The notes: a model not told the origin generated them from the sequence alone. A DNA stretch of 64,000 nt from Romboutsia lituseburensis (GCF_024723825.1 NZ_JANQBQ010000001.1:1612001-1676000), one strand, 5' to 3'; shown: positions 8,168 to 17,640, counted from the first letter of the stretch. Translations and numbers: made by a program.

Positions 8168-9340
8168 CTATTTAACTATTTCTGTCTTAAAACTTTTTCC
8201 ATGTTTAGGCATTTTTACATTTAATATATCAGCAACAGTTGCCCCTATATCAGCAAAGCTATCTCTTATTCCTAAATTTAGACCTTCTTTTACATCTTTT
8301 CCATATACAATAACAGGTATGTACTCTCTAGTATGATCTGTTCCCTTATATGTTGGATCGTTACCATGATCTGCATTTATTATAAGTATATCTTCATCTC
8401 TCATGTTCTCAATTATTTCAGGTATTCTTAAATCAAACTCTTCTAAAGCTTTTTTATAACCTAGCGTATCTCTTCTATGACCATATTTTGAGTCAAAATC
8501 TACTAAGTTAGCAAATATTAATCCTTTATTATCTTGTTTCATATAATTTATAGTTTGGTCTACACCATCCATATTATCATGAGTATGTATTGCTTCTGTA
8601 ATTCCTTGTCCATTAAATATGTCTTCTATCTTACCTACACCTATAACATCTAAGTTTGATTCTTTTATATTGTTTAATACTGTTGGTTCAAATGGGTCTA
8701 AAGAATAATCTCTTCTATTAGAAGTTCTGCTAAAAGAGCCTACCTTCTCACCTATATAAGGTCTTGCTATTATTCTAGCAACAGCATTATCTCCCATCAT
8801 TATTTCTCTAGCTATTTCACACATTTTATATAATTCCTCTAAAGGTATTATCTCTTCATGTGCAGCTATTTGGAATACACTATCTGCTGATGTATAAACT
8901 ATAACATCACCAGTTTTCATTTGATGTTCTCCATACTCATCTAATATAGCTGTACCTGATGCAGGTTTATTTCCTACAACTTTTCTACCTGTCTTAGATT
9001 CAAATTCATCTATTATTTCTTTCGGGAATCCATTTTCAAATGTTTTAAATGGTGTTTCAACTAATACACCAGTCATTTCCCAATGTCCAGTAGTTGTGTC
9101 TTTACCTTGCGATAATTCACTACATTTTCCAAAAGTACCTATTGGAGCTTTAGTTCCTTCTATAAAGTCTGCTCCTTCTATGTTTCCAATACCTAAATTA
9201 ACTAAATTAGGTATTTTTATGTCAGGATAAGTTTTTACTATATTTCCTAGAGTATTTACATTAGTATCTCCAAATTTTTCTGAATCAGGTAAAGCCCCGA
9301 TTCCAACACTATCAATTACAATCCATATGACTCTTCTCAT
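8168..9340 (-). CDS. deoB: Phosphopentomutase
   Basis: Interconverts (deoxy)ribose-1-phosphate and the 5-phosphate, feeding nucleoside sugars into central metabolism. It has 390 residues, full length. The alkaline-phosphatase-type metal site is visible: VIDSVGIGALPDS at the N-terminus, GKDTTTGHWEM with the threonine phosphorylated in the family, and late NADHGNDPTYKGTDHTREYIPV. It is co-transcribed with punA and pdp, and the xerD-like gene is immediately upstream. Confidence 0.96.
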   Translation of the reverse strand: MRRVIWIVIDSVGIGALPDSEKFGDTNVNTLGNIVKTYPDIKIPNLVNLGIGNIEGADFIEGTKAPIGTFGKCSELSQGKDTTTGHWEMTGVLVETPFKTFENGFPKEIIDEFESKTGRKVVGNKPASGTAILDEYGEHQMKTGDVIVYTSADSVFQIAAHEEIIPLEELYKMCEIAREIMMGDNAVARIIARPYIGEKVGSFSRTSNRRDYSLDPFEPTVLNNIKESNLDVIGVGKIEDIFNGQGITEAIHTHDNMDGVDQTINYMKQDNKGLIFANLVDFDSKYGHRRDTLGYKKALEEFDLRIPEIIENMRDEDILIINADHGNDPTYKGTDHTREYIPVIVYGKDVKEGLNLGIRDSFADIGATVADILNVKMPKHGKSFKTEIVK

Positions 9341-9363
9341 AGTTTGTCCTCCTTATTATTTGT

Positions 9364-10239
9364 CTACTTTCTAGGATGCTTTTCTTTTATTTCTCTTCTC
9401 ATATTTTTATTTATATGATTTAAGTATGACTGTAAACTAGCTAAGTTTGCATTACCTAATATTTTACTAACTACAGCTATATTTGCCCCTTCATTTAATA
9501 GATGAATAGCAAATGAGTGTCTAAGCATACTTGGGTTTATGTTTTTATCTATGTTAGCTAAGCTAGCATGTTTTTTTATTAGCTTCCATAAGCCTTGTCT
9601 AGTAAACCTTTGCCCTAGAGAGCTTACAAAAAGTGCATTTTCACCTTCAACAGCTAACTCAGTTCTTGACTCTTTTATATATTTTTCTAAGTATAATCGT
9701 GTAATATCAGAAAGAGGAATAATTCTTTGATTTTTGTTGCTACTACAATATATATAGTCTAACTCTAAGTCTACATTATCTAAATTCATTTCTACAAGCT
9801 CTGAAACTTTGATTCCTGTACCATATAAGATTTCAAATATAGCTTTATCTCTAATTTGCTTAGGTGTATTTAATTTAGGAAATTTTAATAAAGCCTCCAC
9901 TTCTTCCTCTGTTAATATATCTAAATCATTTTTTTCTATTTTTGGCTTTTTTATTTCTTTAGCTGGATTATTATTGCTCATATGGTTTAAAAATAAGTAA
10001 TCATGAAAAGATTTAATAGAAGATATCATTCTAGATATTGTAGCTACTGATATATTATCTTTTTCAAGCTTTATCAAGTAACTAATAATATCATTTTCGA
10101 CCACGTCATCTATATTTATATTTTTTAAAAATAAATACTCGGTGTATTTTTTTATATCTATAAAATATGATGAAACAGTATTTTGTGATAACTTCTTTTT
10201 ATCCTTTAAATAACTTATATATTCCTTTACAACTTCCAT
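9364..10239 (-). CDS. xerD: XerD-like tyrosine recombinase with degenerate catalytic residues
   Basis: A 291-residue protein with an N-terminal SAM-like core-binding domain (about 1-85) and a C-terminal tyrosine recombinase domain, aligned by eye with XerD over its length. Three active-site positions are altered: the first arginine in the TGxRVSEL motif is lysine (GTGIKVSEL), the histidine of HxLRHS is serine (PSMLRHS) and the histidine of LGHA is asparagine (LGNAN). The second arginine and the tyrosine (SYLNH) remain. It is therefore probably not a normal Xer recombinase. It lies between spoIIM and deoB, where C. difficile has a gene annotated xerD. Confidence 0.75.
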   Translation of the reverse strand: MEVVKEYISYLKDKKKLSQNTVSSYFIDIKKYTEYLFLKNINIDDVVENDIISYLIKLEKDNISVATISRMISSIKSFHDYLFLNHMSNNNPAKEIKKPKIEKNDLDILTEEEVEALLKFPKLNTPKQIRDKAIFEILYGTGIKVSELVEMNLDNVDLELDYIYCSSNKNQRIIPLSDITRLYLEKYIKESRTELAVEGENALFVSSLGQRFTRQGLWKLIKKHASLANIDKNINPSMLRHSFAIHLLNEGANIAVVSKILGNANLASLQSYLNHINKNMRREIKEKHPRK

Positions 10240-10250
10240 AGTAAACTCCT

Positions 10251-10856
10251 TTATCTGACTAGGAACTTAATAACACCTATACTTAGCATATTTAATATTG
10301 ATTGTAAGCCAACAGTTATAGCTAGTACAATTACTGCATTTAATGCATATCTTTGACATAAAAATAGTATATTCTCTCTTTTTCCTTTTTTCAACTCATA
10401 AATAATTTCTTTAAAATAATTTAATGAAATTAAAGTTAGTATAATTGCACCTGGTATGATTATTAAATTTTTGAATAATATTATGAGTATCATTTTTATA
10501 GACTTAACTTTTAATGCTAATATAGTACTATTTATAGTATATCCTATTGATAGACCTTTTAGCATAAATATTATTAATACTATCGGAAAAGTTATTACTA
10601 ATAATGTACATATACCAATAGATGCCATAAACATTGTATCCGATTTTAAGTTTGATATTACAGCTTCTTTTAATCCACCTTTAGTACTATAATACTCGAC
10701 AGCTGGATTAACATTTTCTATTATACTAGTTTGAGAACTTGGCCACATTTTATTTAAATATGTCCCAAGTATTATAAATGCTATAAATATAACTCCAATA
10801 ATTATTATCTGTTTGTTTAGTTCTTTAAAATTATTTTTTCTATATGTTTTTCTCAA
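10251..10856 (-). CDS. spoIIM: Stage II sporulation protein M
   Basis: A polytopic membrane protein of 201 residues with about five hydrophobic segments. In Bacillus, SpoIIM acts with SpoIID and SpoIIP to dissolve septal peptidoglycan and drive engulfment. The family is recognisable from FKELNKQIIIIGVIFIAF and the FMLKGLSIGYTIN segment. The start is TTG at 10856, chosen because AAGAGGAGGTT lies 7 bases before it. That ribosome-binding site is in the 3' arm of a long hairpin (10861-10912). It lies between a Nudix gene and the xerD-like gene. Confidence 0.9.
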   Translation of the reverse strand: MRKTYRKNNFKELNKQIIIIGVIFIAFIILGTYLNKMWPSSQTSIIENVNPAVEYYSTKGGLKEAVISNLKSDTMFMASIGICTLLVITFPIVLIIFMLKGLSIGYTINSTILALKVKSIKMILIILFKNLIIIPGAIILTLISLNYFKEIIYELKKGKRENILFLCQRYALNAVIVLAITVGLQSILNMLSIGVIKFLVR

Positions 10857-10860
10857 ATTT

Positions 10861-10914
10861 ATAACCTCCTCTTGTACCTTACAAATTATTATGTAAGAAA
10901 AGAGGAGGTTATTC
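10861..10914 (-). promoter_or_regulatory. Hairpin burying the spoIIM ribosome-binding site, with a sigma-E-like promoter inside
   Basis: A perfect 13-bp stem (10861-10873 with 10900-10912) and an inner 6-bp stem (10878-10883 with 10892-10897) enclose the spoIIM GGAGG. There is no T-tract. On the minus strand GAATAAC (10908-10914), 14 bases and CATAATAA (10886-10893) resemble a sigma-E promoter whose start near 10879 lies past the 5' arm. Read-through mRNA from the Nudix gene would be folded; promoter-derived mRNA would not. The hairpin is seen directly; the promoter is inference. Confidence 0.6.
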
Positions 10915-10917
10915 CAT

Positions 10918-11451
10918 TTATATTAATTCTTTTGCTAATAAAATTCCTATCGCAGTTTTAGCATCTTCTATTTCATTTCTTGCAATCATGCTCTGTACTT
11001 CCTCTAAGTCTATACTATACATTTCTAAACTTTCATCATCATCAAGTTTATTTTCTCCAGGCTTAAGACCTGTTGCCAAGTATATATAAATCTTTTGATT
11101 TGAGAATCCTGCAGAAGTATAAAACTTATGTATTAATCTTAGATTTTGAGCTTCATATCCTGTTTCTTCTTTTAGCTCTCTGATTGCACATTCTTTAGGA
11201 TTTTCCCCAGGCTCAAGTTTTCCTGCTGGAATTTCCCAAATAACTTTTTCTATTGGTTTCCTAAACTGCTTGATTAATATAACCTCATTCTCCTCATTTA
11301 TTGCAACTATTCCTACTGCACCACAATGTTCTACAATTTCTCTTTTTTGATAACCTTTGTTTTCAACTTCAACAGTATCTACTTTTACACTTATTACCTT
11401 TCCAGTGTATATTCGATCACTACTAATAGTCTTCTCTTCTACTACCATCAC
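10918..11451 (-). CDS. nudF: Nudix hydrolase, ADP-ribose pyrophosphatase type
   Basis: Hydrolyses ADP-ribose or related nucleoside diphosphate sugars, 177 residues. The Nudix box GKLEPGENPKECAIRELKEETGYEA is complete (about residues 96-120), with EIPAGK before it and FYTSAGFSNQKIYIYLA after it, the pattern of NudF-type proteins. Its start overlaps the DUF3866 gene by 29 bases, with GGAGG placed before tandem ATG codons, so the two are translationally coupled. Confidence 0.9.
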   Translation of the reverse strand: MMVVEEKTISSDRIYTGKVISVKVDTVEVENKGYQKREIVEHCGAVGIVAINEENEVILIKQFRKPIEKVIWEIPAGKLEPGENPKECAIRELKEETGYEAQNLRLIHKFYTSAGFSNQKIYIYLATGLKPGENKLDDDESLEMYSIDLEEVQSMIARNEIEDAKTAIGILLAKELI

Positions 11452-12517
11452 AAACCTCCGTTACATAATATGCTGCACTACTTGCTGCATCAAAGAACTC
11501 TTTATCTTGGTCATAGTTTCTTCCCATACTTCTAACTTTTAATCCAAAATAATCTAAGTCTTCTTTAGTACTGTCATTGTTTATGAATGTTATACTATGA
11601 TTTTTTTCTAAATTATTATTATCTATTTGAGCTTTTATTAAATTTAATTTTTCATATTCATAATTAGTTATTGGAATATTTACATCTACATTAACAATAT
11701 CCTTAAATACAGTTATACTGTGGTGTGATATACCTACATGTCTGTCCCTTTTATCAGAAAAACTAATCCTAGGTATTGCTATTGGATTCCCCTTAAGTTT
11801 TTTTATGGCATCTAAGATTGGACCTTGTTCTATGCCTGTAAATCCATATTTAGTACCTGTTCCTGCAATTCCAGGCCCCATACTAACAAATACACAATCA
11901 GCATCTAAAATTTCTTTAGCAGTTATTAATGCTGTATATATATTTATGCACTCATAATCGCCTCCAAAGGCATTTCCAATTGTTATTGTACTATCTATTA
12001 ATCCTTTTGATTTTAAGGTATCTACATTTTTACTTAAATAAATTGGCAAAGCAGCCCCATCAGTCATTATATATACAAGTTTTTTATTTGGATTATTTTT
12101 TTTATAAGAAGCTACAAATGGCGTTAACATACTGTGAAGCGTACCAACAACTACAGGCATATTTTCTAAACTTTCAAATCCATCTATTTGTTCATGATAC
12201 ACACTTTCTTGCTCTTCAACTGAATCTACCTTAACCTGAAAAGGAGTATACCTTAGTTTCATTATATGACCACCTTCAGTTAAGTTTGATTCAAGATTAT
12301 TTAAGTTAGCTATTACAAAGTGATAGCCTCCTGTTCCTAGACTTAACTCAACAGCAGTTGTATTTAAAACTACCTCATCTCCCACATTTATTTTTCCAGT
12401 CATTTTTGTATAATTGTAAGCTCTTTGTATTTCTCCATTTAAACTAACTCTTATATCATCTAAACCATTACTTTGGTCTACTATTGATTCTACAGTTCCT
12501 ACTCTTTTACTTATCAT
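11423..12517 (-). CDS. DUF3866 family protein of unknown function
   Basis: A 364-residue cytoplasmic protein. The N-terminus (RVGTVESIVD, later INVGDEVVLNTTAVELSLGTGGYHFV) matches the start I remember for DUF3866, a conserved Firmicutes family without known function. A central part contains GIEQG and a histidine-rich GISHHSITVF segment. It lies between the MraY-like transferase and nudF in a cluster conserved in clostridia with SteA, SteB and a glycosyltransferase. A function is not assignable from sequence. Confidence 0.8.
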   Translation of the reverse strand: MISKRVGTVESIVDQSNGLDDIRVSLNGEIQRAYNYTKMTGKINVGDEVVLNTTAVELSLGTGGYHFVIANLNNLESNLTEGGHIMKLRYTPFQVKVDSVEEQESVYHEQIDGFESLENMPVVVGTLHSMLTPFVASYKKNNPNKKLVYIMTDGAALPIYLSKNVDTLKSKGLIDSTITIGNAFGGDYECINIYTALITAKEILDADCVFVSMGPGIAGTGTKYGFTGIEQGPILDAIKKLKGNPIAIPRISFSDKRDRHVGISHHSITVFKDIVNVDVNIPITNYEYEKLNLIKAQIDNNNLEKNHSITFINNDSTKEDLDYFGLKVRSMGRNYDQDKEFFDAASSAAYYVTEVCDGSRREDY

Positions 12518-12521
12518 AGGC

Positions 12522-13346
12522 TTACCTTCCTAACTTATCTATAAAATTCAAGAATTTATTCTTTTCTATTATTTTTGTTAACGAATACTTTTCTGTTAAT
12601 ATATGAATAAGGATTAAAAATACTAACCATCCTATTCTAATTTTCATTGAATATCCCATTATCACAAGCATACCTATAGATATACCTAATACATTAGAAC
12701 CTGTATCACCCATCATAGCTCTAGCTTTTAAATCATAATTAAAGTATGCCAAAACATTCGGAACTATAAGTAATATCAATGATTTAACATAACCTGTTAA
12801 AGTTAAAAATAAAATAGTTGATATGCTTAAATACACTTTTATAGCTCTTCCTGGTCTTAAATCTAATAAGTTCATTAAATTAGTTGATAAAGCTATTATT
12901 AATGTATTTATAATTATATCGCCTATGTTTTTAGAAACTGCAATTGAAATAATTATACCTACAAATCCACCAAACAAAGCTTTGAATCCACCTGTAGTAA
13001 GACTTCCTTTTAATAAACTTTTAAAATGTCCTTTTAATCCACTTACATCTCTGTTCCCGATTATATCGTCTAATACTCCCGCAAAAAACATTGATATCAA
13101 ACCGAATATAAACATAAACAAGTATAGTAAATTTTTATCTTGTTCTGTAAAAAATGCTAATATGATTCCATTTATAATTATCATAGGTAAAAATACTATT
13201 CCCATACTGACAGGTATCATATCTTTTTTATAGTTAGGCCTTAGAACATTACTCTCTATTAATAAGTTTTTAAATAGAGGTATTATAGCATATGTTCCAA
13301 GAAGCCCCGTTAATAATAAAATAATATCTAATATATAACTTTCCAC
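12522..13346 (-). CDS. MraY/WecA-like phospho-glycosyltransferase, membrane protein
   Basis: A 274-residue integral membrane protein with about eight to nine hydrophobic helices. The conserved DD motif (VLDDIIGNRD) and the GDTGSNVLG motif are those of the polyprenyl-phosphate N-acetylhexosamine-1-phosphate transferase superfamily. It is shorter than MraY (about 320) and lies outside the mur cluster. With the adjacent glycosyltransferase and SteA/SteB it suggests synthesis of a cell-surface glycan or lipid-linked intermediate. The substrate is unknown. Confidence 0.8.
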   Translation of the reverse strand: MESYILDIILLLTGLLGTYAIIPLFKNLLIESNVLRPNYKKDMIPVSMGIVFLPMIIINGIILAFFTEQDKNLLYLFMFIFGLISMFFAGVLDDIIGNRDVSGLKGHFKSLLKGSLTTGGFKALFGGFVGIIISIAVSKNIGDIIINTLIIALSTNLMNLLDLRPGRAIKVYLSISTILFLTLTGYVKSLILLIVPNVLAYFNYDLKARAMMGDTGSNVLGISIGMLVIMGYSMKIRIGWLVFLILIHILTEKYSLTKIIEKNKFLNFIDKLGR

Positions 13347-13353
13347 TTAGATA

Positions 13354-14046
13354 CTACCTCCATTCTTTCTGCTTCTCTTTTAGTACTTTCTTTATATGAT
13401 AATATTGTTTACCTCTATGAATAAATCCTTTTAAGTCTCTACCCGTTTCACTGTGAGTCATATTAACTAGTACTTCTTTTATAGTATATCCTTTTTTTAG
13501 TATATCTATAGTCATCCCAACTTCTACACCATAGCCAAAAGGAATTTCATCAAACTTTGCTAAAACTTCTTTTTTAAATATTCTCTGTCCTGATAAAGTT
13601 GCATCTAACTCTACACCTGTCATATCTAAAACTGATTGCTTAGCTAGTCCTTTTACAAATCCTAAGCCGCCTTTTTTCTTAGCTGGCGGAAACTTTGCTA
13701 TTATTACATCAGCTTCATTATTTAAAATTGGCTCTATTAGCTTTTTAACTTCATTAGATGAACTACCTAAGTCTCCATCTAAAAATCCTATTATATCTGC
13801 ATTTTTCATTGCTATTTTTAAGCCATAGTTTAATGCATACCCTTTACCTCTATTTTTTTCTAATTTAAATACTTTTACTTTATCACTTTTTACACTTGAA
13901 GCTATTTTAGCAGTGTCATCACTTGAACCATCATCTACTACTAAGACTTCATTTATTTCTTTTATGCTCATAACATTTTCTAGAGTATCTTTTATTTTAC
14001 CAGCTTCATTGTATGCTGGTATTATTATACTTATATAAGGATTCAT
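13354..14046 (-). CDS. Family 2 glycosyltransferase
   Basis: A 230-residue GT-A fold glycosyltransferase. YISIIIPAYNEAGKI starts the nucleotide-binding domain, VVDDGSSDDTA binds the nucleotide and FLDGDLGSS provides the metal-binding DxD. No C-terminal membrane helix is visible, unlike DPM1-like proteins with transmembrane tails. It lies 8 bases from the MraY-like gene and probably acts on the lipid-linked product of that enzyme. Confidence 0.87.
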   Translation of the reverse strand: MNPYISIIIPAYNEAGKIKDTLENVMSIKEINEVLVVDDGSSDDTAKIASSVKSDKVKVFKLEKNRGKGYALNYGLKIAMKNADIIGFLDGDLGSSSNEVKKLIEPILNNEADVIIAKFPPAKKKGGLGFVKGLAKQSVLDMTGVELDATLSGQRIFKKEVLAKFDEIPFGYGVEVGMTIDILKKGYTIKEVLVNMTHSETGRDLKGFIHRGKQYYHIKKVLKEKQKEWR

Positions 14047-14064
14047 GTTATTTCTCCTTCTCTA

Positions 14065-14940
14065 TTATTTCTTTTCTGGGAATAATGTACTTGCTGTTTC
14101 TAATCTGCCAAAGTTTCCTGTTATTCCCTTGTCATTTAATAATATTACTAATGACACTTGTCCTATTCCTTCGTCTACGTTATCTATATTAGCTACTTTA
14201 TTTTTAGAATACATATCTACATAAGAAAACTTAGCATTAGTTTGCTGAACTCCAACTAAGCTTTTGTTCTGTTCTTTTAAGCTTGCTATTAATATTCCAT
14301 CTACTTCTTTAAACTTTTTATCATCTACTTTAGATTCATTTCCTCCAGCTAAAATAACTGATTCACAATTTGAAAATTCATCTGAAATAGAATTAACTTT
14401 TATAACCTCTAAACTTTGAAGTTCTTGTAATTTGCTTAACCCTTCTTGAGACGCTAAACATTCAGATATATACTTCACTAAATCTTTGCTACTTTTTAAT
14501 TCTAAGTTTAATTTAGTTGAAACTTCTTGTAATTTTTCTTTATTTTCAACATTGTTATTTAGTACTATATTAAAAGCTACTGAGCCATTTGCTTTAGTTA
14601 TGATATCGCTTATTTCAGTTGAATAGTCATTATTTTCATTAGTTGATATTATTCCTATATTTTTTTCTGATAAAGTATCTGCTATTATCTTGTCTTTATT
14701 TTTATTTATTAATTCTACAGCTTTATCATAATCAGCAGTTAAAGTTGATAAACTTTTTTCTAAATTATCATTTGTTGTTTTTAAATCCTCAAATTTGTTA
14801 TCTAAATCACTTATAATGTTAGCTTGCTGCTTGCTAAGTTCTTGATCATAATTTAAGTTAAACCCAACTAGCATACCAATTCCTAATGCTATAAATATAG
14901 CACCAATGCTAACAATATAATATTTCATATTTATATGCAT
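14065..14940 (-). CDS. steB: SteB/MctB-like membrane-anchored coiled-coil protein
   Basis: A 291-residue protein with one N-terminal membrane helix (about residues 7-26, IVSIGAIFIALGIGMLVGF), then a coiled coil (about 35-80) and an extracytoplasmic domain. This is the layout of the copper-transporter-like MctB/SteB family (DUF3186), whose actinobacterial member SteB works with SteA in cell division. It is followed by the glycosyltransferase and preceded by steA, matching the SteA-SteB pairing. Copper transport is not supported by any visible metal motif. Confidence 0.8.
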   Translation of the reverse strand: MHINMKYYIVSIGAIFIALGIGMLVGFNLNYDQELSKQQANIISDLDNKFEDLKTTNDNLEKSLSTLTADYDKAVELINKNKDKIIADTLSEKNIGIISTNENNDYSTEISDIITKANGSVAFNIVLNNNVENKEKLQEVSTKLNLELKSSKDLVKYISECLASQEGLSKLQELQSLEVIKVNSISDEFSNCESVILAGGNESKVDDKKFKEVDGILIASLKEQNKSLVGVQQTNAKFSYVDMYSKNKVANIDNVDEGIGQVSLVILLNDKGITGNFGRLETASTLFPEKK

Positions 14941-14956
14941 TTTTTTCCTCCTAAAT

Positions 14957-16078
14957 TTACATCTGTAATAATAATCTAATTTTCAAGTCCATTAAATGTA
15001 CAAATTGTCTAACACTTGGTAAAAATGATGCTAAAATTAATATTGGGAATAAAGCTGTAACTATTAAAGCCCATATATATTTCATTTTTAATTTACTTCT
15101 GTATAATAAGTTTACGCCTTTAGCATCAATTAATTTTGCTCCTATTTTTAATCTAACTAAGAATGTACTTGCCATTCCTTTTCGTCCTTTTTCTAAGAAA
15201 TCAATCATATTAGAGTGAGTCCCTAGAGCTACTATTAACTCTGCTTTATATTCATAAGCTATTAACATAGCTATATCTTCGCTCGTACCTGGTGCAGGGA
15301 AAACTATAGCCTCTAAACCTAAGTCTTGTACTCTTTTAAGTCCTGGTGCTCTTCCATCTGTATATGCATGGACTATTATTTCTCCTGCTTTTTTCAAGGC
15401 TTCATCGCTTACACTATCCATATCTCCAACAATTACATCTGGAGTATAACCAAATTCAAGTAAAGCATCCGCTCCTCCATCTACTCCAACTAAAATTGGT
15501 TTCATTTCTTCAATATAAGCTAATATAGTACTTAAATCTTGCTTATAGTCTTGTCCTCTTACAACAATTAATACATGTCTATTAGCATAATTTGTACTTA
15601 CCTTTGGTATTTCAATTTCGCCTAATATAAATCCCTTTTCTTTTTTAGCATATTCAATAGTATTATCTATGAATCTATCTAATTCTACAGCTAAATTTTC
15701 ATATGCTTTTTTTAACTTAATACTTACTTCTTCTCTTCCTAAGACTTCACCTTCTCCTAAAAGTTCTCCGTCTCTATATATTTTTCCATCTATAACTTCT
15801 ATAATTTGACCTTCTGATAATTTATGAAATAATTCTTCTCCTACATTATCAATTATAAGGACATTTTTTTCAGTTAAAATTCCCGGACCTTTATTTGGAT
15901 ATCTTCCACTTATAGAAGGTGCCGCATTTATAACTAATTTAACTTTACCTTCTACTAAAGAGTTTGCAGCTACTTCATCAATATCTATATGATTTATTAC
16001 TGCTATCTCTCCACCTGTAAGTCTCTTCGCAAGCCTTTTTGTTTTTCGGTCTACCTTAATAGGTGCTTCGACTCTCAT
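14957..16078 (-). CDS. steA: SteA-like cytokinetic protein (thiamine pyrophosphokinase-like fold)
   Basis: A 373-residue protein: an N-terminal domain (KTKRLAKRLTGGEIAVINHIDIDEVAANSL), a central thiamine-pyrophosphokinase-like catalytic fold (VGVDGGADALLEFGYTPDVIVGDMDSVSDEAL) and a C-terminal membrane helix (about 330-352). SteA and SteB together localise to the division site in Corynebacterium; the role in clostridia is inferred. It starts the steA-steB-GT-MraY-like-DUF3866-nudF-spoIIM run with a GGAGG ribosome-binding site. Confidence 0.85.
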   Translation of the reverse strand: MRVEAPIKVDRKTKRLAKRLTGGEIAVINHIDIDEVAANSLVEGKVKLVINAAPSISGRYPNKGPGILTEKNVLIIDNVGEELFHKLSEGQIIEVIDGKIYRDGELLGEGEVLGREEVSIKLKKAYENLAVELDRFIDNTIEYAKKEKGFILGEIEIPKVSTNYANRHVLIVVRGQDYKQDLSTILAYIEEMKPILVGVDGGADALLEFGYTPDVIVGDMDSVSDEALKKAGEIIVHAYTDGRAPGLKRVQDLGLEAIVFPAPGTSEDIAMLIAYEYKAELIVALGTHSNMIDFLEKGRKGMASTFLVRLKIGAKLIDAKGVNLLYRSKLKMKYIWALIVTALFPILILASFLPSVRQFVHLMDLKIRLLLQM

Positions 16079-16214
16079 ATCTTAAACCTCCGATATCATT
16101 TTTAAAATCACATTACATTATAGCATTATTTAACAATAAAAGAAATGTTTTAAAGTTGTTTTAACTATTTAGATAAAACTTAACACTTTATGCCTGATTT
16201 TATTTTTATAATAA

Positions 16215-17525
16215 TTATAATTCTTTCACCATATTTATTAGGTCTTTTTTATTATTTAAATTAGGATTTTTTATAACTTGTTGCAGTAAATCATTTAACT
16301 TTATTCCTATTTCTGATCCTGAGTATCCTAACTTAATTAATTCTCTACCATCTATTTCTAAACCTCTTATAGTATAACATTCTTTATTTTTTTCTACATT
16401 ATTTATTTTATTTATACATTCATCTATTAAAATACATTTATTAAAATATATTAACTCATTTGATATATCCAACATATTCTTATAATATATTTTTTTCAAT
16501 ATAAGTATAGTTATACAATTTTCCATACCTATTTTATTTAAAATTTTTTTAATTTTTACTTTATTCATAGTTTCTTCTTGTATAAACATGTATTCAATTA
16601 ACTGGTTGCAATAATCAATAATCTTATTTGAATATTTTAATCTATTTACAATACTATTTATTTTTATTTTATTTTTATATTTTTTGAACTGTTCATGTTG
16701 CTTATTTATGTTATTTATTCCTCCATTAGCGGTCAAATATTCTAATAACAATAATCTCTCTTCTATTTTATAATTACACTTTGTTATTATAGGTAAATTT
16801 TTACTTAAATAATCATATTCATTTTTATTAAACTCATCATATATATTCAAATATTTAAATATGTTACTTTTATATAATAAATCTATTTTTTCAGGATGAT
16901 TACTAAGTATAATTTTATTTAATTCATCTGTAATTCTTTCTTTACTTATATTTTTGATTAATTTAGAGTTTTTATATATACTCATTAATGTATTTTCTTC
17001 TATCTCAAATCCTAATTTGCTACTAAATCTTATAGCTCGTATTATTCTTAATCCATCTTCATTGAATCTTTCGTCAGGATTGCCAACTGTTCTTATTAAC
17101 TTTTGATTAATATCTTTTATTCCTTCAAATTCATCTATTAACCCTACTTTATAGTTGTATGCCATAGCATTTATTGTAAAATCTCTTCTTTTTAAATCTT
17201 CGATAATATTTTTTGTAAATTTTACTTCTTTAGGCCTTCTATTATCTTCATATTCACTTTCAATTCTATAGGTAGTTATTTCATAAATGTTATTATCTAT
17301 AACAATTCCTACTGTACCATGTTTGATTCCATTTGTTGTAGTTTTAAAATTATTAAATATATCAAGTATTTTTTCTGGATTTGCGCTTGTAGTTATATCA
17401 TAATCATTAGGAGATATTCCTAAAATAAAATCTCTTACACATCCACCCACTATAAATGCTTCATATCCATTTTCATATATTGTATCTATTATAAATTCAA
17501 CTGTTTTTGGTAGATTTATCCTCAT
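16215..17525 (-). CDS. cca: CCA tRNA nucleotidyltransferase
   Basis: Adds or repairs the CCA end of tRNAs. It has 436 residues and is class II: GGCVRDFILG (about 27-36), the metal-binding DYD (NDYDITT) and RRDFTINAMAYN. An RNA-binding helical region follows (RIIRAIRFSSKLGFEIEENT). The C-terminal part is rich in asparagine and lysine and shows no HD domain motif. It lies alone between steA and the remnant spo0A end. Confidence 0.92.
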   Translation of the reverse strand: MRINLPKTVEFIIDTIYENGYEAFIVGGCVRDFILGISPNDYDITTSANPEKILDIFNNFKTTTNGIKHGTVGIVIDNNIYEITTYRIESEYEDNRRPKEVKFTKNIIEDLKRRDFTINAMAYNYKVGLIDEFEGIKDINQKLIRTVGNPDERFNEDGLRIIRAIRFSSKLGFEIEENTLMSIYKNSKLIKNISKERITDELNKIILSNHPEKIDLLYKSNIFKYLNIYDEFNKNEYDYLSKNLPIITKCNYKIEERLLLLEYLTANGGINNINKQHEQFKKYKNKIKINSIVNRLKYSNKIIDYCNQLIEYMFIQEETMNKVKIKKILNKIGMENCITILILKKIYYKNMLDISNELIYFNKCILIDECINKINNVEKNKECYTIRGLEIDGRELIKLGYSGSEIGIKLNDLLQQVIKNPNLNNKKDLINMVKEL

Positions 17526-17602
17526 CTTTAGGTTTCCTTTTCTATCGTATATATGATTAATCTTATATATATAAATTAACCATTTTTCTAATTATATAAT
17601 AC

Positions 17603-17640
17603 AAAAAAATAAGCCTTCTTATTCTGAGAAGGCTTATTTT
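17603..17640. terminator. Original spo0A terminator, now cut off from spo0A
   Basis: AATAAGCCTTCT and AGAAGGCTTATT form a 12-bp stem with T-runs on both strands. It lies 14 bases beyond the displaced spo0A stop codon, so before the element inserted it was presumably the terminator of spo0A. It is now about 12.9 kb from the intact gene. Confidence 0.8.

Noticed and set aside
14065-14940. Copper transporter function for the MctB-like protein
   Set aside because: No metal-binding motif is visible and the neighbour is SteA, pointing to the SteB role.
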